A DNA stretch of 64,000 nt from Pseudomonas fulva 12-X (GTDB lineage Bacteria > Pseudomonadota > Gammaproteobacteria > Pseudomonadales > Pseudomonadaceae): assembly GCF_000213805.1 (NCBI RefSeq), contig NC_015556.1:1488001-1552000 (forward strand), given 5' to 3'. Every line of letters begins with the position of its first letter. Positions within the stretch are counted from its first letter, which is position 1. The notes beneath the pieces were generated by a model that was given only the letters and a program-made list of their open reading frames with translations, had not been told where the DNA came from and made no database searches. Below are positions 17,234 through 29,036 of the stretch, in pieces. Position numbers and translations under genes: made by a program.

Positions 17234-18610
17234 ATGAGTTTCACCCGTAGACAGGTGTTGGGCGGTCTGGTCGGTCTTGGCGTGGTCGGTCTCGGCGCTG
17301 GCGGCGCGCGCTATTGGCTGGGTCGCCCGTTCGACCGCAAGACCCACGACTACGAGCTGATCGCGGCGCCCCACGACATCGAACTGGTGCCCGGCCATGT
17401 CACCCCCGCGTGGACCTTCGGTGGCCAGGCGCCCGGCGTGGAGCTGCGCTGCCGCCAGGGCGACGAGCTGCGCGTGCGCTTCATCAATCACCTGCCCGAG
17501 CCCACCACCATCCACTGGCACGGCATCCGCCTGCCGCTGGAAATGGACGGCGTGCCCTATGTGTCCCAGGCGCCGGTATTGCCGGGGGAATTCTTCGATT
17601 ACCGCTTCGTCACCCCGGACGCCGGCAGCTACTGGTACCACCCCCATGAGTCCAGCGCCAAACAGCTGGGTCGCGGGCTGGTCGGCCCGCTGATCATCGA
17701 GGAGCGCGAGCCCACCGGTTTCCGCCACGAGCGCACCCTGTGCCTGAAGAGCTGGCACGTGGACGAAGCGGGCGCTTTCACCGAATTCAGCGTGCCCCGC
17801 GAGGCGGCGCGGGAGGGCACCCGTGGGCGGCTGTCGACCATCAACGGCGTGTCGCTGCCGACCCTGGAACTGCCCGCCGGCCAGGTGGTGCGCCTGCGCC
17901 TGATCAACGTCGACAGCACCATCACCTATCGCCTCAATCTCTCGGGCGGCGAGGCGCGCATCTACGCTCTGGACGGCAATCCGATCAAGCCGCGCCCGCT
18001 GGGCAAGGATTACTGGCTGGGGCCGGGCATGCGCATCGACCTGGGGCTCAAGGTGCCGGCGGTGGGCAGCGAAGAATTGTCGCTGCGCAACGGGCCGCTG
18101 CGCCTGGCGACCATCAAATCGGTGGCCAGTAGCGAACCCGCCGCTGAATGGCCGCCGGCATTGCCGCCGAACCCGGTGGCCGAGCCGGATCTGGCGAAGG
18201 CCGAAACCCTGCGCTTCAACTTCGAATGGGCCGCGGCACTGGCATCGCCCGCTGACGAGGCCGCCGGCCGCTACAAGTACTGGCAGATCAACGGCCAGGC
18301 CTGGGACATCAACGACAAGACCTGCGCCGACCGGCCCATCGCCAGCCTCGAGAAGGATGGCCATTACATCTTCGTGCTGCGCAACATGGCCCAGTACCAG
18401 CACCCGATCCACCTGCATGGGTTGATCTTCAAGGTGCTGGATTCCAACCGCCGCAAGATTGAACCGTACTACACCGACACCTTCCTGCTCGGCAAGAACG
18501 AGACTGCGCGCATCGCCTTCGTGGCCGATAATCCTGGCGTGTGGATGTTCCATTGCCACGTCATCGACCATATGGAAACCGGCCTGATGGCCGCCATCGA
18601 GATCGCCTGA
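17234..18610 (+). CDS. Multicopper oxidase, Tat-exported
   Basis: A 458-residue blue-copper oxidase. The N-terminus MSFTRRQVLGGLVGLGVVGLGAGG is a twin-arginine signal, so the folded copper protein is exported to the periplasm. All four copper-ligand blocks are present: TIHWHGIRLP, SYWYHPHESS, HPIHLHGLIF and MFHCHVIDHMETGLM, the last carrying the type 1 copper Cys-His pair. There is no Met-rich insert as in CueO. The substrate is unknown; metal oxidation (ferrous or cuprous) would fit the upstream iron genes, but the 280-base gap with a repeat argues against one operon. Confidence 0.92.
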   Translation: MSFTRRQVLGGLVGLGVVGLGAGGARYWLGRPFDRKTHDYELIAAPHDIELVPGHVTPAWTFGGQAPGVELRCRQGDELRVRFINHLPEPTTIHWHGIRLPLEMDGVPYVSQAPVLPGEFFDYRFVTPDAGSYWYHPHESSAKQLGRGLVGPLIIEEREPTGFRHERTLCLKSWHVDEAGAFTEFSVPREAAREGTRGRLSTINGVSLPTLELPAGQVVRLRLINVDSTITYRLNLSGGEARIYALDGNPIKPRPLGKDYWLGPGMRIDLGLKVPAVGSEELSLRNGPLRLATIKSVASSEPAAEWPPALPPNPVAEPDLAKAETLRFNFEWAAALASPADEAAGRYKYWQINGQAWDINDKTCADRPIASLEKDGHYIFVLRNMAQYQHPIHLHGLIFKVLDSNRRKIEPYYTDTFLLGKNETARIAFVADNPGVWMFHCHVIDHMETGLMAAIEIA

Positions 18611-18625
18611 TTTGAGTGCCATGAG

Positions 18626-19102
18626 TTGAGAGCCCCCTTGATCATCGACCGCAGCCGCGACGAGCGCTTTATGCGCGAGGCGCTGGAACTGGCCGCCCAA
18701 GGCGCTGCTCGCGGCGAAGTGCCGGTCGGCGCCGTGCTGGTGCAGGACGGCGAAGTGATCGGCCGCGGCTTCAACTGCCCGATCTCAACCAGCGATCCCA
18801 GCGCCCACGCCGAGATGGTCGCCATCCGCGCCGCCGCCCAGGCCATCGCCAACTACCGCCTGCCGGGCAGCACCCTGTACGTGACCCTGGAGCCCTGCGC
18901 CATGTGTGCGGGGCTTATCGTCCACTCGCGCGTACAGCGCGTGGTATTCGGCGCCAGCGAACCCCGCGCGGGCATGGCGGTAAGCCGCGGCCAGTTCTTC
19001 GACCAGGCATTTCTCAACCACCGTGTGCGGGTCGAGGGCGGGGTGCTGGCGGAGGAGTGTGGTGAAGTATTGAAGGCGTTTTTCAAGGCACGGCGCGGGT
19101 AG
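18626..19102 (+). CDS. tadA: tRNA-specific adenosine-34 deaminase
   Basis: TadA converts A34 to inosine in the wobble position of tRNA-Arg(ACG). HAEMVAIRAA provides the zinc-ligand His and catalytic Glu, and LEPCAMCAG the two zinc cysteines; GMAVSRGQFF and NHRVRVEGGVLAEEC are family-specific. No ATG precedes the conserved FMREALELA segment in frame; only TTG codons at 18626 and 18638 lie between it and the upstream stop at 18608. The protein is 158 residues from 18626. It starts 15 bases after the multicopper oxidase stop. Confidence 0.93.
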   Translation: MRAPLIIDRSRDERFMREALELAAQGAARGEVPVGAVLVQDGEVIGRGFNCPISTSDPSAHAEMVAIRAAAQAIANYRLPGSTLYVTLEPCAMCAGLIVHSRVQRVVFGASEPRAGMAVSRGQFFDQAFLNHRVRVEGGVLAEECGEVLKAFFKARRG

Positions 19103-19187
19103 TACGTGTTCAGGCTGCGTCGCTCGTGGCGATGCAGCTGGTAGATCAGGATTCGTATCGCAGGCTGACCAACCAAGGCAGGGAATC

Positions 19188-19667
19188 ATGCAATTGATCA
19201 AAGCAGGGATGTTTTCAGCAGCGGCACTGCTAGGCGCATCCGCCCAGGCGGCGGAGCGGCAGGTTTATCTGGTCGCCACCGCGCACTTGGACGGCTCCAA
19301 TCTGGCCCAGAGCATCTTTCTTCACGAGCCGGAAATCACCGAGTTGCAGGGGTGCCTGGATGCCGTGCGCAAGGGCCAGCGCGAGCGCGATTGGCAGCAG
19401 TACCACCACATCTTCCAGCGCGACAAATTCAAGGGCTTCACCGGCCATATGCGTTATCGCTGCGTTTACAGTGATCTGCAGATCAGCGGCTGGTACGACA
19501 AGATGCGCTACAACCAGCCCTACCTGATCAGCATCGACGACGACGCGGTACTGAGCCTCAGCCGCGCCGCGAGCCAGGCGCAGTGCTCCGCGCAGTTGCG
19601 CGCCCTGCCGGCCAACAAGAAGGCGCAGAGCTTCTGCGCCATGGGCAACCAGACCGTCACCCGCTGA
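19188..19667 (+). CDS. Hypothetical periplasmic protein
   Basis: A 159-residue protein with a Sec signal (MQLIKAGMFSAAALLGASAQA, cleavage before AE). The mature protein has four cysteines likely forming two disulfides (GCLDAV, YRCVYSD, QCSAQL, FCAMGN). I do not recognise the family. It stands alone, 85 bases after tadA and convergent with the lipocalin-like gene. Confidence 0.68.
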   Translation: MQLIKAGMFSAAALLGASAQAAERQVYLVATAHLDGSNLAQSIFLHEPEITELQGCLDAVRKGQRERDWQQYHHIFQRDKFKGFTGHMRYRCVYSDLQISGWYDKMRYNQPYLISIDDDAVLSLSRAASQAQCSAQLRALPANKKAQSFCAMGNQTVTR

Positions 19668-19675
19668 GTCGTTGC

Positions 19676-20179
19676 TCAGCGAGCGCGTTGGAAAACCAGC
19701 CTGACCTTGGCACCGCCAGGGCGCTGGAAGCTTTCGATCATGCGCTCGCCTTCTACCTCCATGCGCAGTTCCCGGGTCGTGCGCACGTCGCCGGTCCAGT
19801 TCGGGAAGGAGGAGCCTTCCACGGTGTTGCCGCTGAAGTCGCCCTGGGCATCGACGGTGTAGCGCCCGTACAGCGCCAGGCTGCCGGCCATCACGGCACG
19901 GTTTTCCGCGTCGGTGCCGCCGCCCCGTTGGTTGGATTGAAAGCGCGGGATGCGCGGGTCGTGCAGAAACTCCACGAAGTACAGGTCCGGCGTGAATACC
20001 AGCCGGCCCCGCGGTTCGGGGCCGTAGGGATAAGACGTCACGCCATCGTTCTCCACCGTGGCGGCGATCAGATTCCAGGTGCCGGCAACCTTGTTGGGTT
20101 TCTGCTCGGCGCTGCTGGTCGCGGCAGCCAGCAGTAGCGTCGCCGCGGCAGCCAGACGGATCAACGAAAGCCGGTGCAT
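19676..20179 (-). CDS. Secreted lipocalin-like protein
   Basis: From the ATG at 20179 it has 167 residues with a signal peptide (MHRLSLIRLAAAATLLLAAATSSA). The mature part has the Lipocalin_5 pattern: VAGTWNLIAATVENDG, GPEPRGRLVFTPD and ALYGRYTVDAQGDF. These beta-barrel proteins probably bind small hydrophobic ligands. It starts one base after the SDR stop with a GGAGCGCTGAT ribosome site, so the two genes form an operon facing the divergent LysR gene. Confidence 0.82.
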   Translation of the reverse strand: MHRLSLIRLAAAATLLLAAATSSAEQKPNKVAGTWNLIAATVENDGVTSYPYGPEPRGRLVFTPDLYFVEFLHDPRIPRFQSNQRGGGTDAENRAVMAGSLALYGRYTVDAQGDFSGNTVEGSSFPNWTGDVRTTRELRMEVEGERMIESFQRPGGAKVRLVFQRAR

Positions 20180-20180
20180 A

Positions 20181-21014
20181 TCAGCGCTCCTGGCTGTCGG
20201 CCGAGAACGCCACATCGCGCTGCGCTTCGAGTGACTCAAGACGCTGGTTCAGGGCGCTATGGATGTTTTCATAGGCGGTGCTGCCCAGCGCCAAGCGCAG
20301 GGGCGGTTTGGCCGCGTCGGCCGCCTGGATGATTGCCGCTACGGTGTTGACGGCGTCGCCACGGATCTCGAATTCGCCGCTGGCGATCATCCCGTGAACC
20401 TGGCCAGCCGGCGTGTCTCGATAAGCGCCGGCAGGCGGTGCCAGGTCGAGAGCAGCGGCGAAGTTGGTACGGGTCGGGCCCGGCTCGGCGAGGATGAAAT
20501 CGATCCCGAAGGGCGCGACCTCCTGGGCCACGGCTTCGACGAAGCCTTCGATCCCCCATTTGCTGGCGTGGTAGAGGCTGAAGCCGGGGTAGGCGATCTG
20601 CCCGCCCTCGGAAGACACCTGAACGATGCGCCCGCCGCCCTGGGCACGCAGGTGGGCCAGGCTGCGGCGGATCAGCTGGATCGAGCCGGTCAGGTTGGTG
20701 GCCAGCACCCGCTCGATCTGCTCGTCGCTAACCTGCTCGGCAGGGCCGAACAGGCCGTAACCGGCGTTGCTGACGATCACGTCGATGCGCCCGAAACGCT
20801 CGAAGGCGTGATCGATCACGCGGCCGATCTGCGCCTTATCGGTGACGTCCAGGGCGAGCACCTGCAGCCGGTCGCCATGAGCGTTCGACAGGTCCTGCAG
20901 GGCTTGCTCACGCCGTGCGGTGGCGATCACCCGATCACCACGCTCCAGCAATTGGGCCGTCATGATCTTGCCGAGCCCGGACGATGCCCCTGTGATAAGC
21001 CAGGTCTTGTTCAT
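20181..21014 (-). CDS. SDR family oxidoreductase
   Basis: A 277-residue classical short-chain dehydrogenase. The cofactor motif TGASSGLG is at residues 8-15, NAGYG follows strand 4, and the catalytic Ser and YHASK (Tyr-x3-Lys) are in place. VIATARRE after strand 2 suggests NADP. The substrate is unknown. It is the first gene of the operon with the lipocalin-like gene and is divergent from a LysR regulator. Confidence 0.9.
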   Translation of the reverse strand: MNKTWLITGASSGLGKIMTAQLLERGDRVIATARREQALQDLSNAHGDRLQVLALDVTDKAQIGRVIDHAFERFGRIDVIVSNAGYGLFGPAEQVSDEQIERVLATNLTGSIQLIRRSLAHLRAQGGGRIVQVSSEGGQIAYPGFSLYHASKWGIEGFVEAVAQEVAPFGIDFILAEPGPTRTNFAAALDLAPPAGAYRDTPAGQVHGMIASGEFEIRGDAVNTVAAIIQAADAAKPPLRLALGSTAYENIHSALNQRLESLEAQRDVAFSADSQER

Positions 21015-21055
21015 GCAGTGCTCCTCGAATCGTTGATTGAGGCCTTCACTCTAAT

Positions 21056-21079
21056 CGGATTATTTGTTGTGATAATCCG
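21056..21079. promoter_or_regulatory. LysR-type operator between SDR and LysR genes
   Basis: CGGATTAT-N8-ATAATCCG is a perfect 8-bp inverted repeat of the T-N11-A type used by LysR proteins. It sits 41 bases before the SDR start and 36 before the LysR start, so it could serve both. Confidence 0.7.
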
Positions 21080-21115
21080 CTTCAATGTGCATGAACTGGT
21101 GAGTGAGGTTGAACA

Positions 21116-22006
21116 ATGAGCAGGCCGACGCTAAGCGATCTCAGTGCCCTGATGGCGGTAGCGCAGCACCGCAGCTTTAGAAAAGCCGCCGATGAACTGG
21201 GGGTTTCCCGCTCCGCACTCAGCCACGCGATCGCCGCGCTGGAACGCCAGCTGGGCGTGCGCCTGCTGCACCGCACCACGCGCAGCGTGGCGCCGACCGA
21301 GGCCGGCGAGCACTTCCTGCAGCGCCTGACGCCGGTGCTGCAGGGGCTGGATCAGGCCATCGATGCGTTGACCGAAGAGGGCGGCCATCCCACCGGCACC
21401 CTGCGCATCAATGGTGGCGAGGAGGCCATGCGCGTGCTGCTCGAGCGCGTGGTGCCGACGTTTCTGGAGCGCTACCCGCAGGTCTCCCTGGATCTGGTCA
21501 GCGATGGCCACTTGGTAGACGTCGTGCGCGAAGGCTTCGATGCCGGCATCCGCCTGGCCGAGGCCGTGCCTCAGGACATGATCGCCGTCGCACTGAGCGA
21601 GGACTTTCGTTTTCTCGCCGTGGCCTCGCCCGAGTACCTGGCCAGCGCCGGGCGGCCCGAAACGCCGGAGGATCTGCGTAACCACTGCTGCATCCGCCAG
21701 CGTCTGCCCAGCGGCAAGCTGTATCGCTGGGAGTTCGAACATCGCGGGCAGGAGGTCGCCGTGGATGTGCCGGGCAGCATGACCCTCAACCACACGCAAC
21801 TGATGATCGAGGCGGCCGCCGCCGGGCTGGGCATCGCCTATGTGCCGGACATGGCGGCGCAGCGCTGGCTGGAGGAGGGCAAGCTGGTCGCGGTGCTGGA
21901 GGACTGGTCGCCGCCGGTCGGCGGCTTGCGTCTTTATTACCCGAGCCACCGCCACGTGTCGGCGGCGCTGCGGGCGTTTATCGAGGTGATGAAGAGCGTT
22001 CGCTAG
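21116..22006 (+). CDS. LysR-type regulator of the SDR/lipocalin operon
   Basis: A 296-residue LysR protein of the AaeR/DsdC-like branch. The helix-turn-helix is VAQHRSFRKAADELGVSRSALSHAIAALERQL, followed by LLHRTTRSVAPTEAG. It is divergent from the SDR gene, with the 24-base palindrome between them. Ligand unknown. Confidence 0.9.
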   Translation: MSRPTLSDLSALMAVAQHRSFRKAADELGVSRSALSHAIAALERQLGVRLLHRTTRSVAPTEAGEHFLQRLTPVLQGLDQAIDALTEEGGHPTGTLRINGGEEAMRVLLERVVPTFLERYPQVSLDLVSDGHLVDVVREGFDAGIRLAEAVPQDMIAVALSEDFRFLAVASPEYLASAGRPETPEDLRNHCCIRQRLPSGKLYRWEFEHRGQEVAVDVPGSMTLNHTQLMIEAAAAGLGIAYVPDMAAQRWLEEGKLVAVLEDWSPPVGGLRLYYPSHRHVSAALRAFIEVMKSVR

Positions 22007-22024
22007 CGGCGCCTGGGGAAGGGA

Positions 22025-23644
<1,620 letters not shown>

Positions 23645-23650
23645 TTAGGC

Positions 23651-23656
23651 TAGAAT
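23651..23656 (+). promoter_or_regulatory. Candidate -10 box for purL
   Basis: TAGAAT lies 43 bases before the purL ATG. The -35 region is not obvious. The call rests on position alone. Confidence 0.3.
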
Positions 23657-23699
23657 ATGCGCCCTCAAAGCACACCCCCTTCCCAGAGGCTGTCCCCTG

Positions 23700-26600
23700 A
23701 TGCTGATCCTGCGCGGCGCTCCCGCCCTTTCCGCCTTTCGCCACGGTAAATTGCTCGAGCAACTGACCAGTAAAGTGCCTGCTGTGACCGGCCTGTATGC
23801 CGAGTTCGCCCACTTTGCCGACGTCGACGGTGCGCTGAGTGCCGACGAAGAGCAGGTGCTGGCCCGTCTGCTCAAGTACGGCCCGAGCGTGCCGGTGCAG
23901 GAGCCCAGCGGCCGCCTGCTGCTGACCATCCCGCGGTTCGGCACCATTTCGCCGTGGTCGAGCAAGGCCAGCGACATCGCCCGCAACTGTGGCCTGGACA
24001 AGATCCTTCGTCTGGAGCGGGGCATTGCCTACTATGTAGCCGGCGAGCTGAGCGAAGCCGATGTGCAGCAGGTCGCCGCCGTGCTGCATGACCGCATGAC
24101 CCAGGTTGTGCTGAACAAGCTGGAAGACGCCGCCGGGCTGTTCAGCCATGCCGAACCCAAGCCGCTGACCGCCGTGGACATCCTCGGTGGTGGTCGCCCG
24201 GCGCTGGAAAAGGCCAACGTCGAGCTGGGCCTGGCCCTGGCAGAAGACGAGATCGATTACCTGGTCAACGCCTTCCAGGGCTTGAAGCGCAATCCGCACG
24301 ACATCGAGCTGATGATGTTCGCCCAGGCCAACTCCGAGCACTGCCGCCACAAGATCTTCAATGCCAGCTGGGACATCGACGGCGAAAGCCAGGATAAGTC
24401 GCTGTTCGGCATGATCAAGAACACCTACCAGATGCACAGCGAGAACGTGCTGTCCGCTTACAAGGACAACGCCTCGGTGATCGTCGGCCACACCGCCGGG
24501 CGCTTCTTCCCCAATCCTGAAACCCGCCAGTACGGCGCGGTGAAGGAGCCGGTGCACATCCTGATGAAGGTGGAAACCCACAACCACCCGACCGCCATCT
24601 CGCCGTTCTCCGGTGCGTCCACCGGCTCCGGCGGCGAGATCCGCGACGAAGGCGCCACAGGCCGCGGCGCCAAGCCGAAAGCCGGCCTGACCGGTTTCAC
24701 CGTCTCCAACCTGAACATCCCCGGCTTCGAACAGCCCTGGGAGCAGGCCTACGGCAAGCCCGAGCGCATCGTCACACCGCTGGACATCATGATCGAAGGC
24801 CCGCTGGGCGGCGCCGCGTTCAACAACGAATTCGGTCGTCCGGCGCTGACCGGCTATTTCCGTACCTTCGAGCAATCGATCGCCACCCCGCACGGCGACG
24901 AAGTGCGCGGCTACCACAAGCCGATCATGCTCGCCGGCGGCATGGGCAACATCCGTGAAGATCACGTACAGAAAGGCGAGATCACCGTCGGCGCCAAGCT
25001 GATCGTGCTCGGCGGCCCGGCCATGCTGATCGGCCTGGGCGGCGGCGCCGCTTCGTCGGTGGCCACCGGTGCCAGCTCGGCGGACCTGGATTTCGCCTCG
25101 GTGCAGCGCGAGAACCCGGAAATGGAACGCCGCTGCCAGGAGGTCATCGACCGTTGCTGGCAGCTGGGCGACCAGAACCCCATCGCCTTCATCCATGACG
25201 TCGGCGCCGGCGGCATTTCCAACGCCTTCCCCGAGCTGGTCAACGATGGTGGCCGCGGTGGCCGCTTCGAGCTTCGCAACGTGCCCAACGACGAGCCGGG
25301 CATGGCCCCGCACGAGATCTGGAGCAACGAGTCCCAGGAACGTTACGTGCTGGCCGTCAGCGCCAAGGACTTCGAGCGCTTCCAGGCCATCTGCGAGCGC
25401 GAGCGTTGCCCGTTCGCGGTGGTTGGTGAAGCCACCGAAGAGCCGCACCTGACCGTCACCGACAGCCACTTCGCCAACACCCCGGTGGACATGCCGCTCG
25501 AAGTGCTGCTCGGCAAGCCGCCGCGCATGCACCGTTCGGTCACCCGCGAGGCCGAGCTGGGCGACGATTTCGACCCGAGCAAGCTGGACATCAACGAAGC
25601 CGCGGAGCGCGTACTGCGCCACCCGGCTGTGGCCAGCAAGAGCTTTTTGATCACTATCGGCGACCGCACCATCACCGGCCTGGTCGCTCGTGATCAGATG
25701 GTCGGCCCGTGGCAGGTACCGGTGGCCGACGTCGCCGTGACCGCCACCAGCTTCGACGTCTACACCGGTGAAGCCATGGCCATGGGCGAGCGCACCCCGC
25801 TGGCTCTGCTCGATGCTCCGGCTTCCGGCCGTATGGCCATCGGTGAAACCATCACCAACATCGCTGCCTCGCACATCGAAAAACTCTCCGACATCAAACT
25901 GTCGGCCAACTGGATGGCCGCCGCCGGTCATCCGGGTGAAGACGCCCGTCTGTACGACACCGTCAAGGCGGTCGGCATGGAGCTGTGCCCCGAGCTGGGC
26001 CTGACCATTCCGGTGGGCAAGGACTCGATGTCGATGAAGACCAAGTGGAGCGAAGAGGGCGCGGAGAAGAGCGTTACCTCGCCGCTGTCGCTGATCGTTA
26101 CCGGTTTCGCGCCGGTCGCCGACGTGCGCAAGACCCTGACCCCCGAGCTGCGCATGGACAAAGGCGAGACCGATCTGATCCTGATCGATCTGGGCCGTGG
26201 CCAGAACCGCATGGGCGCCTCGATCCTCGCCCAGGTGTACAGCAAGCTCGGCCAGCAGGCGCCGGACGTCGACGACGCCGAAGACCTCAAGGCCTTCTTC
26301 GCGGTTATCCAAGGCCTCAACGCCGATGGTCATCTGCTGGCCTATCACGACCGTTCCGACGGCGGCCTGCTGGTCAGCGTGCTGGAGATGGCCTTCGCCG
26401 GCCACTGCGGCCTCAACCTGCAGCTCGATGGCCTGGTCGAGAGCCGCGAAGAGCTCGCTGCCTTCCTGTTCAACGAAGAGCTGGGCGCGGTGATCCAGGT
26501 TCGCCAGGACGCCACCCCGGACGTGCTCGCCCAGTTCAGCGCCGCCGGCCTGGAAGATTGCGTCGCGGTGATCGGCAAGCCGGTCAACAACGGTGATGTA

Positions 26601-27596
26601 GCCATCAGCTACAACGACCAGCCGGTGTTCAGCGGCCAGCGCCGCTTGCTGCAGCGCCAGTGGGCCGAGACCAGCCATCGCATCCAGCGTCTGCGTGACA
26701 ACGCCGACTGCGCGGATCAGGAATTCGACGCGCTGCTGGAAGAAGACAACCCGGGCTTGTCGATCAAGCTGGGCTTCGACGTAAACGAAGACATCGCTGC
26801 GCCGTACATCAAGAAGGGCGTTCGCCCGCAGGTTGCTGTGCTGCGCGAGCAGGGCGTCAACGGTCAGGTGGAAATGGCCGCAGCCTTCGACCGTGCCGGC
26901 TTCACCTCGGTGGATGTGCACATGAGCGACATCCTCGCCGGCCGCGTCGATCTGAACGACTTCAAGGGCCTGGTCGCCTGTGGCGGCTTCTCCTACGGTG
27001 ACGTGCTCGGCGCCGGTGAAGGCTGGGCCAAATCGGCGCTGTTCAACACCCGTGCCCGCGATGCCTTCCAGGGCTTCTTCGAGCGCAAGGACAGCTTCAC
27101 CCTTGGCGTGTGCAACGGTTGCCAGATGCTCTCCAACCTGCACGAGCTGATTCCGGGCACCGAGTTCTGGCCGCACTTCGTGCGCAACCGCTCCGAGCAG
27201 TTCGAAGCACGCGTGGCCATGGTTCAGGTTCAGGAGTCGGCGTCGATCTTCCTGCGTGGCATGGCCGGTTCGCGCATGCCGATCGCCATCGCCCACGGTG
27301 AAGGCCATGCCGAGTTCGAAAGCGAGGAAGCTTTGCTTGAGGCCGACCTGTCCGGCACCGTGGCGCTGCGTTTCATCGACAACCACGGCAAGGTCACCGA
27401 AGCCTACCCGGCCAACCCGAACGGCTCGCCGCGCGGGATCACCGGCCTGACCAGCCGCGACGGCCGCGTGACCATCATGATGCCGCACCCCGAGCGTGTG
27501 TTCCGCGCCGTGCAGAACTCCTGGCGCCCGGACGAGTGGCAGGAAGATGGCGGCTGGATGCGCATGTTCCGTAACGCGCGGGTCTGGGTCGACTGA
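23700..27596 (+). CDS. purL: Phosphoribosylformylglycinamidine synthase
   Basis: The large, single-chain PurL (1298 residues) converts FGAR, glutamine and ATP to FGAM, the fourth step of purine synthesis. Domains in order are: PurS-like N-terminal part (about 1-170), linker, two AIRS-type synthase halves ([48 protein letters not shown]), and a C-terminal class I glutaminase with Cys in [13 protein letters not shown] and the His-Glu pair in MPHPERVF. It is the second purine gene of the window besides guaBA. A strong terminator follows. Confidence 0.98.
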   Translation: MLILRGAPALSAFRHGKLLEQLTSKVPAVTGLYAEFAHFADVDGALSADEEQVLARLLKYGPSVPVQEPSGRLLLTIPRFGTISPWSSKASDIARNCGLDKILRLERGIAYYVAGELSEADVQQVAAVLHDRMTQVVLNKLEDAAGLFSHAEPKPLTAVDILGGGRPALEKANVELGLALAEDEIDYLVNAFQGLKRNPHDIELMMFAQANSEHCRHKIFNASWDIDGESQDKSLFGMIKNTYQMHSENVLSAYKDNASVIVGHTAGRFFPNPETRQYGAVKEPVHILMKVETHNHPTAISPFSGASTGSGGEIRDEGATGRGAKPKAGLTGFTVSNLNIPGFEQPWEQAYGKPERIVTPLDIMIEGPLGGAAFNNEFGRPALTGYFRTFEQSIATPHGDEVRGYHKPIMLAGGMGNIREDHVQKGEITVGAKLIVLGGPAMLIGLGGGAASSVATGASSADLDFASVQRENPEMERRCQEVIDRCWQLGDQNPIAFIHDVGAGGISNAFPELVNDGGRGGRFELRNVPNDEPGMAPHEIWSNESQERYVLAVSAKDFERFQAICERERCPFAVVGEATEEPHLTVTDSHFANTPVDMPLEVLLGKPPRMHRSVTREAELGDDFDPSKLDINEAAERVLRHPAVASKSFLITIGDRTITGLVARDQMVGPWQVPVADVAVTATSFDVYTGEAMAMGERTPLALLDAPASGRMAIGETITNIAASHIEKLSDIKLSANWMAAAGHPGEDARLYDTVKAVGMELCPELGLTIPVGKDSMSMKTKWSEEGAEKSVTSPLSLIVTGFAPVADVRKTLTPELRMDKGETDLILIDLGRGQNRMGASILAQVYSKLGQQAPDVDDAEDLKAFFAVIQGLNADGHLLAYHDRSDGGLLVSVLEMAFAGHCGLNLQLDGLVESREELAAFLFNEELGAVIQVRQDATPDVLAQFSAAGLEDCVAVIGKPVNNGDVAISYNDQPVFSGQRRLLQRQWAETSHRIQRLRDNADCADQEFDALLEEDNPGLSIKLGFDVNEDIAAPYIKKGVRPQVAVLREQGVNGQVEMAAAFDRAGFTSVDVHMSDILAGRVDLNDFKGLVACGGFSYGDVLGAGEGWAKSALFNTRARDAFQGFFERKDSFTLGVCNGCQMLSNLHELIPGTEFWPHFVRNRSEQFEARVAMVQVQESASIFLRGMAGSRMPIAIAHGEGHAEFESEEALLEADLSGTVALRFIDNHGKVTEAYPANPNGSPRGITGLTSRDGRVTIMMPHPERVFRAVQNSWRPDEWQEDGGWMRMFRNARVWVD

Positions 27597-27621
27597 TCGA
27601 GTCGCTCGCTGCAGGAAACAG

Positions 27622-27650
27622 AAAAACGCCAGGCATTGCCTGGCGTTTTT
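27622..27650 (+). terminator. Rho-independent terminator after purL
   Basis: AAAAACGCCAGGC-ATT-GCCTGGCGTTTTT, a textbook stem with flanking A and T runs. The rest of the 304-base gap up to 27900 shows no gene; a shallow GC dip suggests a promoter region. Confidence 0.92.
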
Positions 27651-27900
27651 CATTTGGGGAATGAGTAGTAGCCGATGATTCGGGTCGTCGGTTTTGAGAC
27701 ATGGCGCCTGGGTTTTTGAATGTCACCAGCTAGTCTGCAGGAAGGAGTTGGCACTTTGCGGCAGCGCGTATTGGCGGCATTTCAGATAAATCCGAATATT
27801 TCAGCAGTGTTGGCTGTGTCACGAATCTTGCTAGGCAATGTGCCATCATGCTGTGGCATTATTGGCTCATTGTTTTCAGCGACTTGCAGTGGAGTAGTTG

Positions 27901-28218
27901 ATGTACAAGTTGTGTTTCTACGTTCCGGAAAGCCATCTGGAAAGCGTGAAAGCGGCAGTATTCGCCGAGGGCGCCGGTCGCGCCGCCGGCTACGACCACT
28001 GCTGTTGGCAAACCCAGGGCCGCGGCCAGTTCCGCCCGCTGGAAGGCAGCAAGCCGTACATTGGCCAGAGCGGTGAGCTGGCGACAGTGCCTGAGTGGAA
28101 AGTCGAGCTGGTGGTGGGCGATGAGCTGATCCACAACGCGGTCAAAGCCCTGAAAAAAGCCCACCCCTACGAAGTACCTGCCTTCGAAGTGTGGCGCTTG
28201 TCCGATCTGCAATTCTAG
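27901..28218 (+). CDS. NIF3-like/YqfO C-terminal-type protein
   Basis: A 105-residue protein of the CutA-like fold found as the insert domain of YqfO/NIF3 proteins: MYKLCFYVPESHLESVKAAVFAEGAGRAAGYDHCCWQTQG, then GQSGELATVPEWKVELVV and KKAHPYEVPAFEVWRL at the end. The family annotation is NGG1p-interacting factor NIF3-like; no activity is established. The ATG follows TTG directly; TTG at 27898 is a less likely start. Confidence 0.87.
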   Translation: MYKLCFYVPESHLESVKAAVFAEGAGRAAGYDHCCWQTQGRGQFRPLEGSKPYIGQSGELATVPEWKVELVVGDELIHNAVKALKKAHPYEVPAFEVWRLSDLQF

Positions 28219-28245
28219 GGACTGCGCCTCGCACGGCAGATCGTG

Positions 28246-28749
28246 TCAGGGGCGAATCTCGATCAGCGTGCCGTCCTTCACCAGCGCCCAGACCTCGCGC
28301 ATGTCGGCGTTCTTCATGGCGATGCAGCCTTCGGTCCAGTCCAGGGTGTGGAAGAACCACTCCGGGTATTCGTCGTCCAGCGGCGTGCCGTGGATCATTA
28401 TCATGCTGCCCGGCTTCACCCCTGCAGCCTTGGCCTGTGCCTGGTCACGGGCGTTGGGGTAGGAGATGTGCATCGACAGGTTGTACTTCTCGCTCTGGCG
28501 CCGCCAGTCGATCCAGTAAAAACCCTCCGGCGTGCGCAAATCGCCTTCGCGCAGCTTGGCACCGACTGGCTGTTTACCTAAAGAAATGCGGTACGACTTC
28601 AGCGTCTTGCCCTGGCTGATCAGTTGCAGCCGGCGCTGGGATTTCTCCACCAAAACCTTGTCGACGGTCGCCACGGGAGTGGCAGGCGCAGTAGCTGCGT
28701 GCCCGGCCAGGGCCAAAGAGAAGAGGGTGAAGGCGAGCAACCAACGCAT
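28246..28749 (-). CDS. L,D-transpeptidase family protein (YkuD domain)
   Basis: A 167-residue exported protein with a signal peptide (MRWLLAFTLFSLALAGHA) and a YkuD domain. The catalytic block is a variant of HxnSHGC: MIHGTPLDD is followed by DWTEGCIAMKNADMREVW, with the Cys nucleophile in EGC where many members have SHGC. Such enzymes form or cut 3-3 peptidoglycan crosslinks or attach lipoproteins. It is convergent with the NIF3-like gene. Confidence 0.9.
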   Translation of the reverse strand: MRWLLAFTLFSLALAGHAATAPATPVATVDKVLVEKSQRRLQLISQGKTLKSYRISLGKQPVGAKLREGDLRTPEGFYWIDWRRQSEKYNLSMHISYPNARDQAQAKAAGVKPGSMIMIHGTPLDDEYPEWFFHTLDWTEGCIAMKNADMREVWALVKDGTLIEIRP

Positions 28750-28980
28750 GGGGATTTTCGACTGAGCAGATGGCCGGCGGGCGGCGGAGGCTCATTCTAA
28801 AGGTTGCAGCATTGGGGCGCCTAGAGTCTGCGGCTCCGCGCATCGTTTCGCCTCGGTAGCCTGGCGTAGAGCGAAGCGAAACCCAGGACGCGGTATCCGC
28901 TCTGCCCAAGCCGGCAAGGCTGAGCGCCGCTGCCTGCGCATCGCCTCGCTCAGCTGTAGGTTGCGAAAAGCGCGCAACGA

Positions 28981-29034
28981 CACCAGGGAACGTCTCCCGG
29001 GTATCGCTGCGCTCAACGCCGGGCTACGGCGTAC
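28981..29034. repeat. Intergenic palindrome of the CCGGGTATCGCTGCGCTCAAC type
   Basis: CCCGGGTATCGCTGCGCTCAACGCCGGG ... followed by CTACG. The same CTGGGTATCGCTGCGCTCAACGG core occurs at 42048, and a diverged copy lies near 28855. The 287-base gap 28750-29036 holds only these repeat pieces. Confidence 0.68.
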
Positions 29035-29036
29035 TA

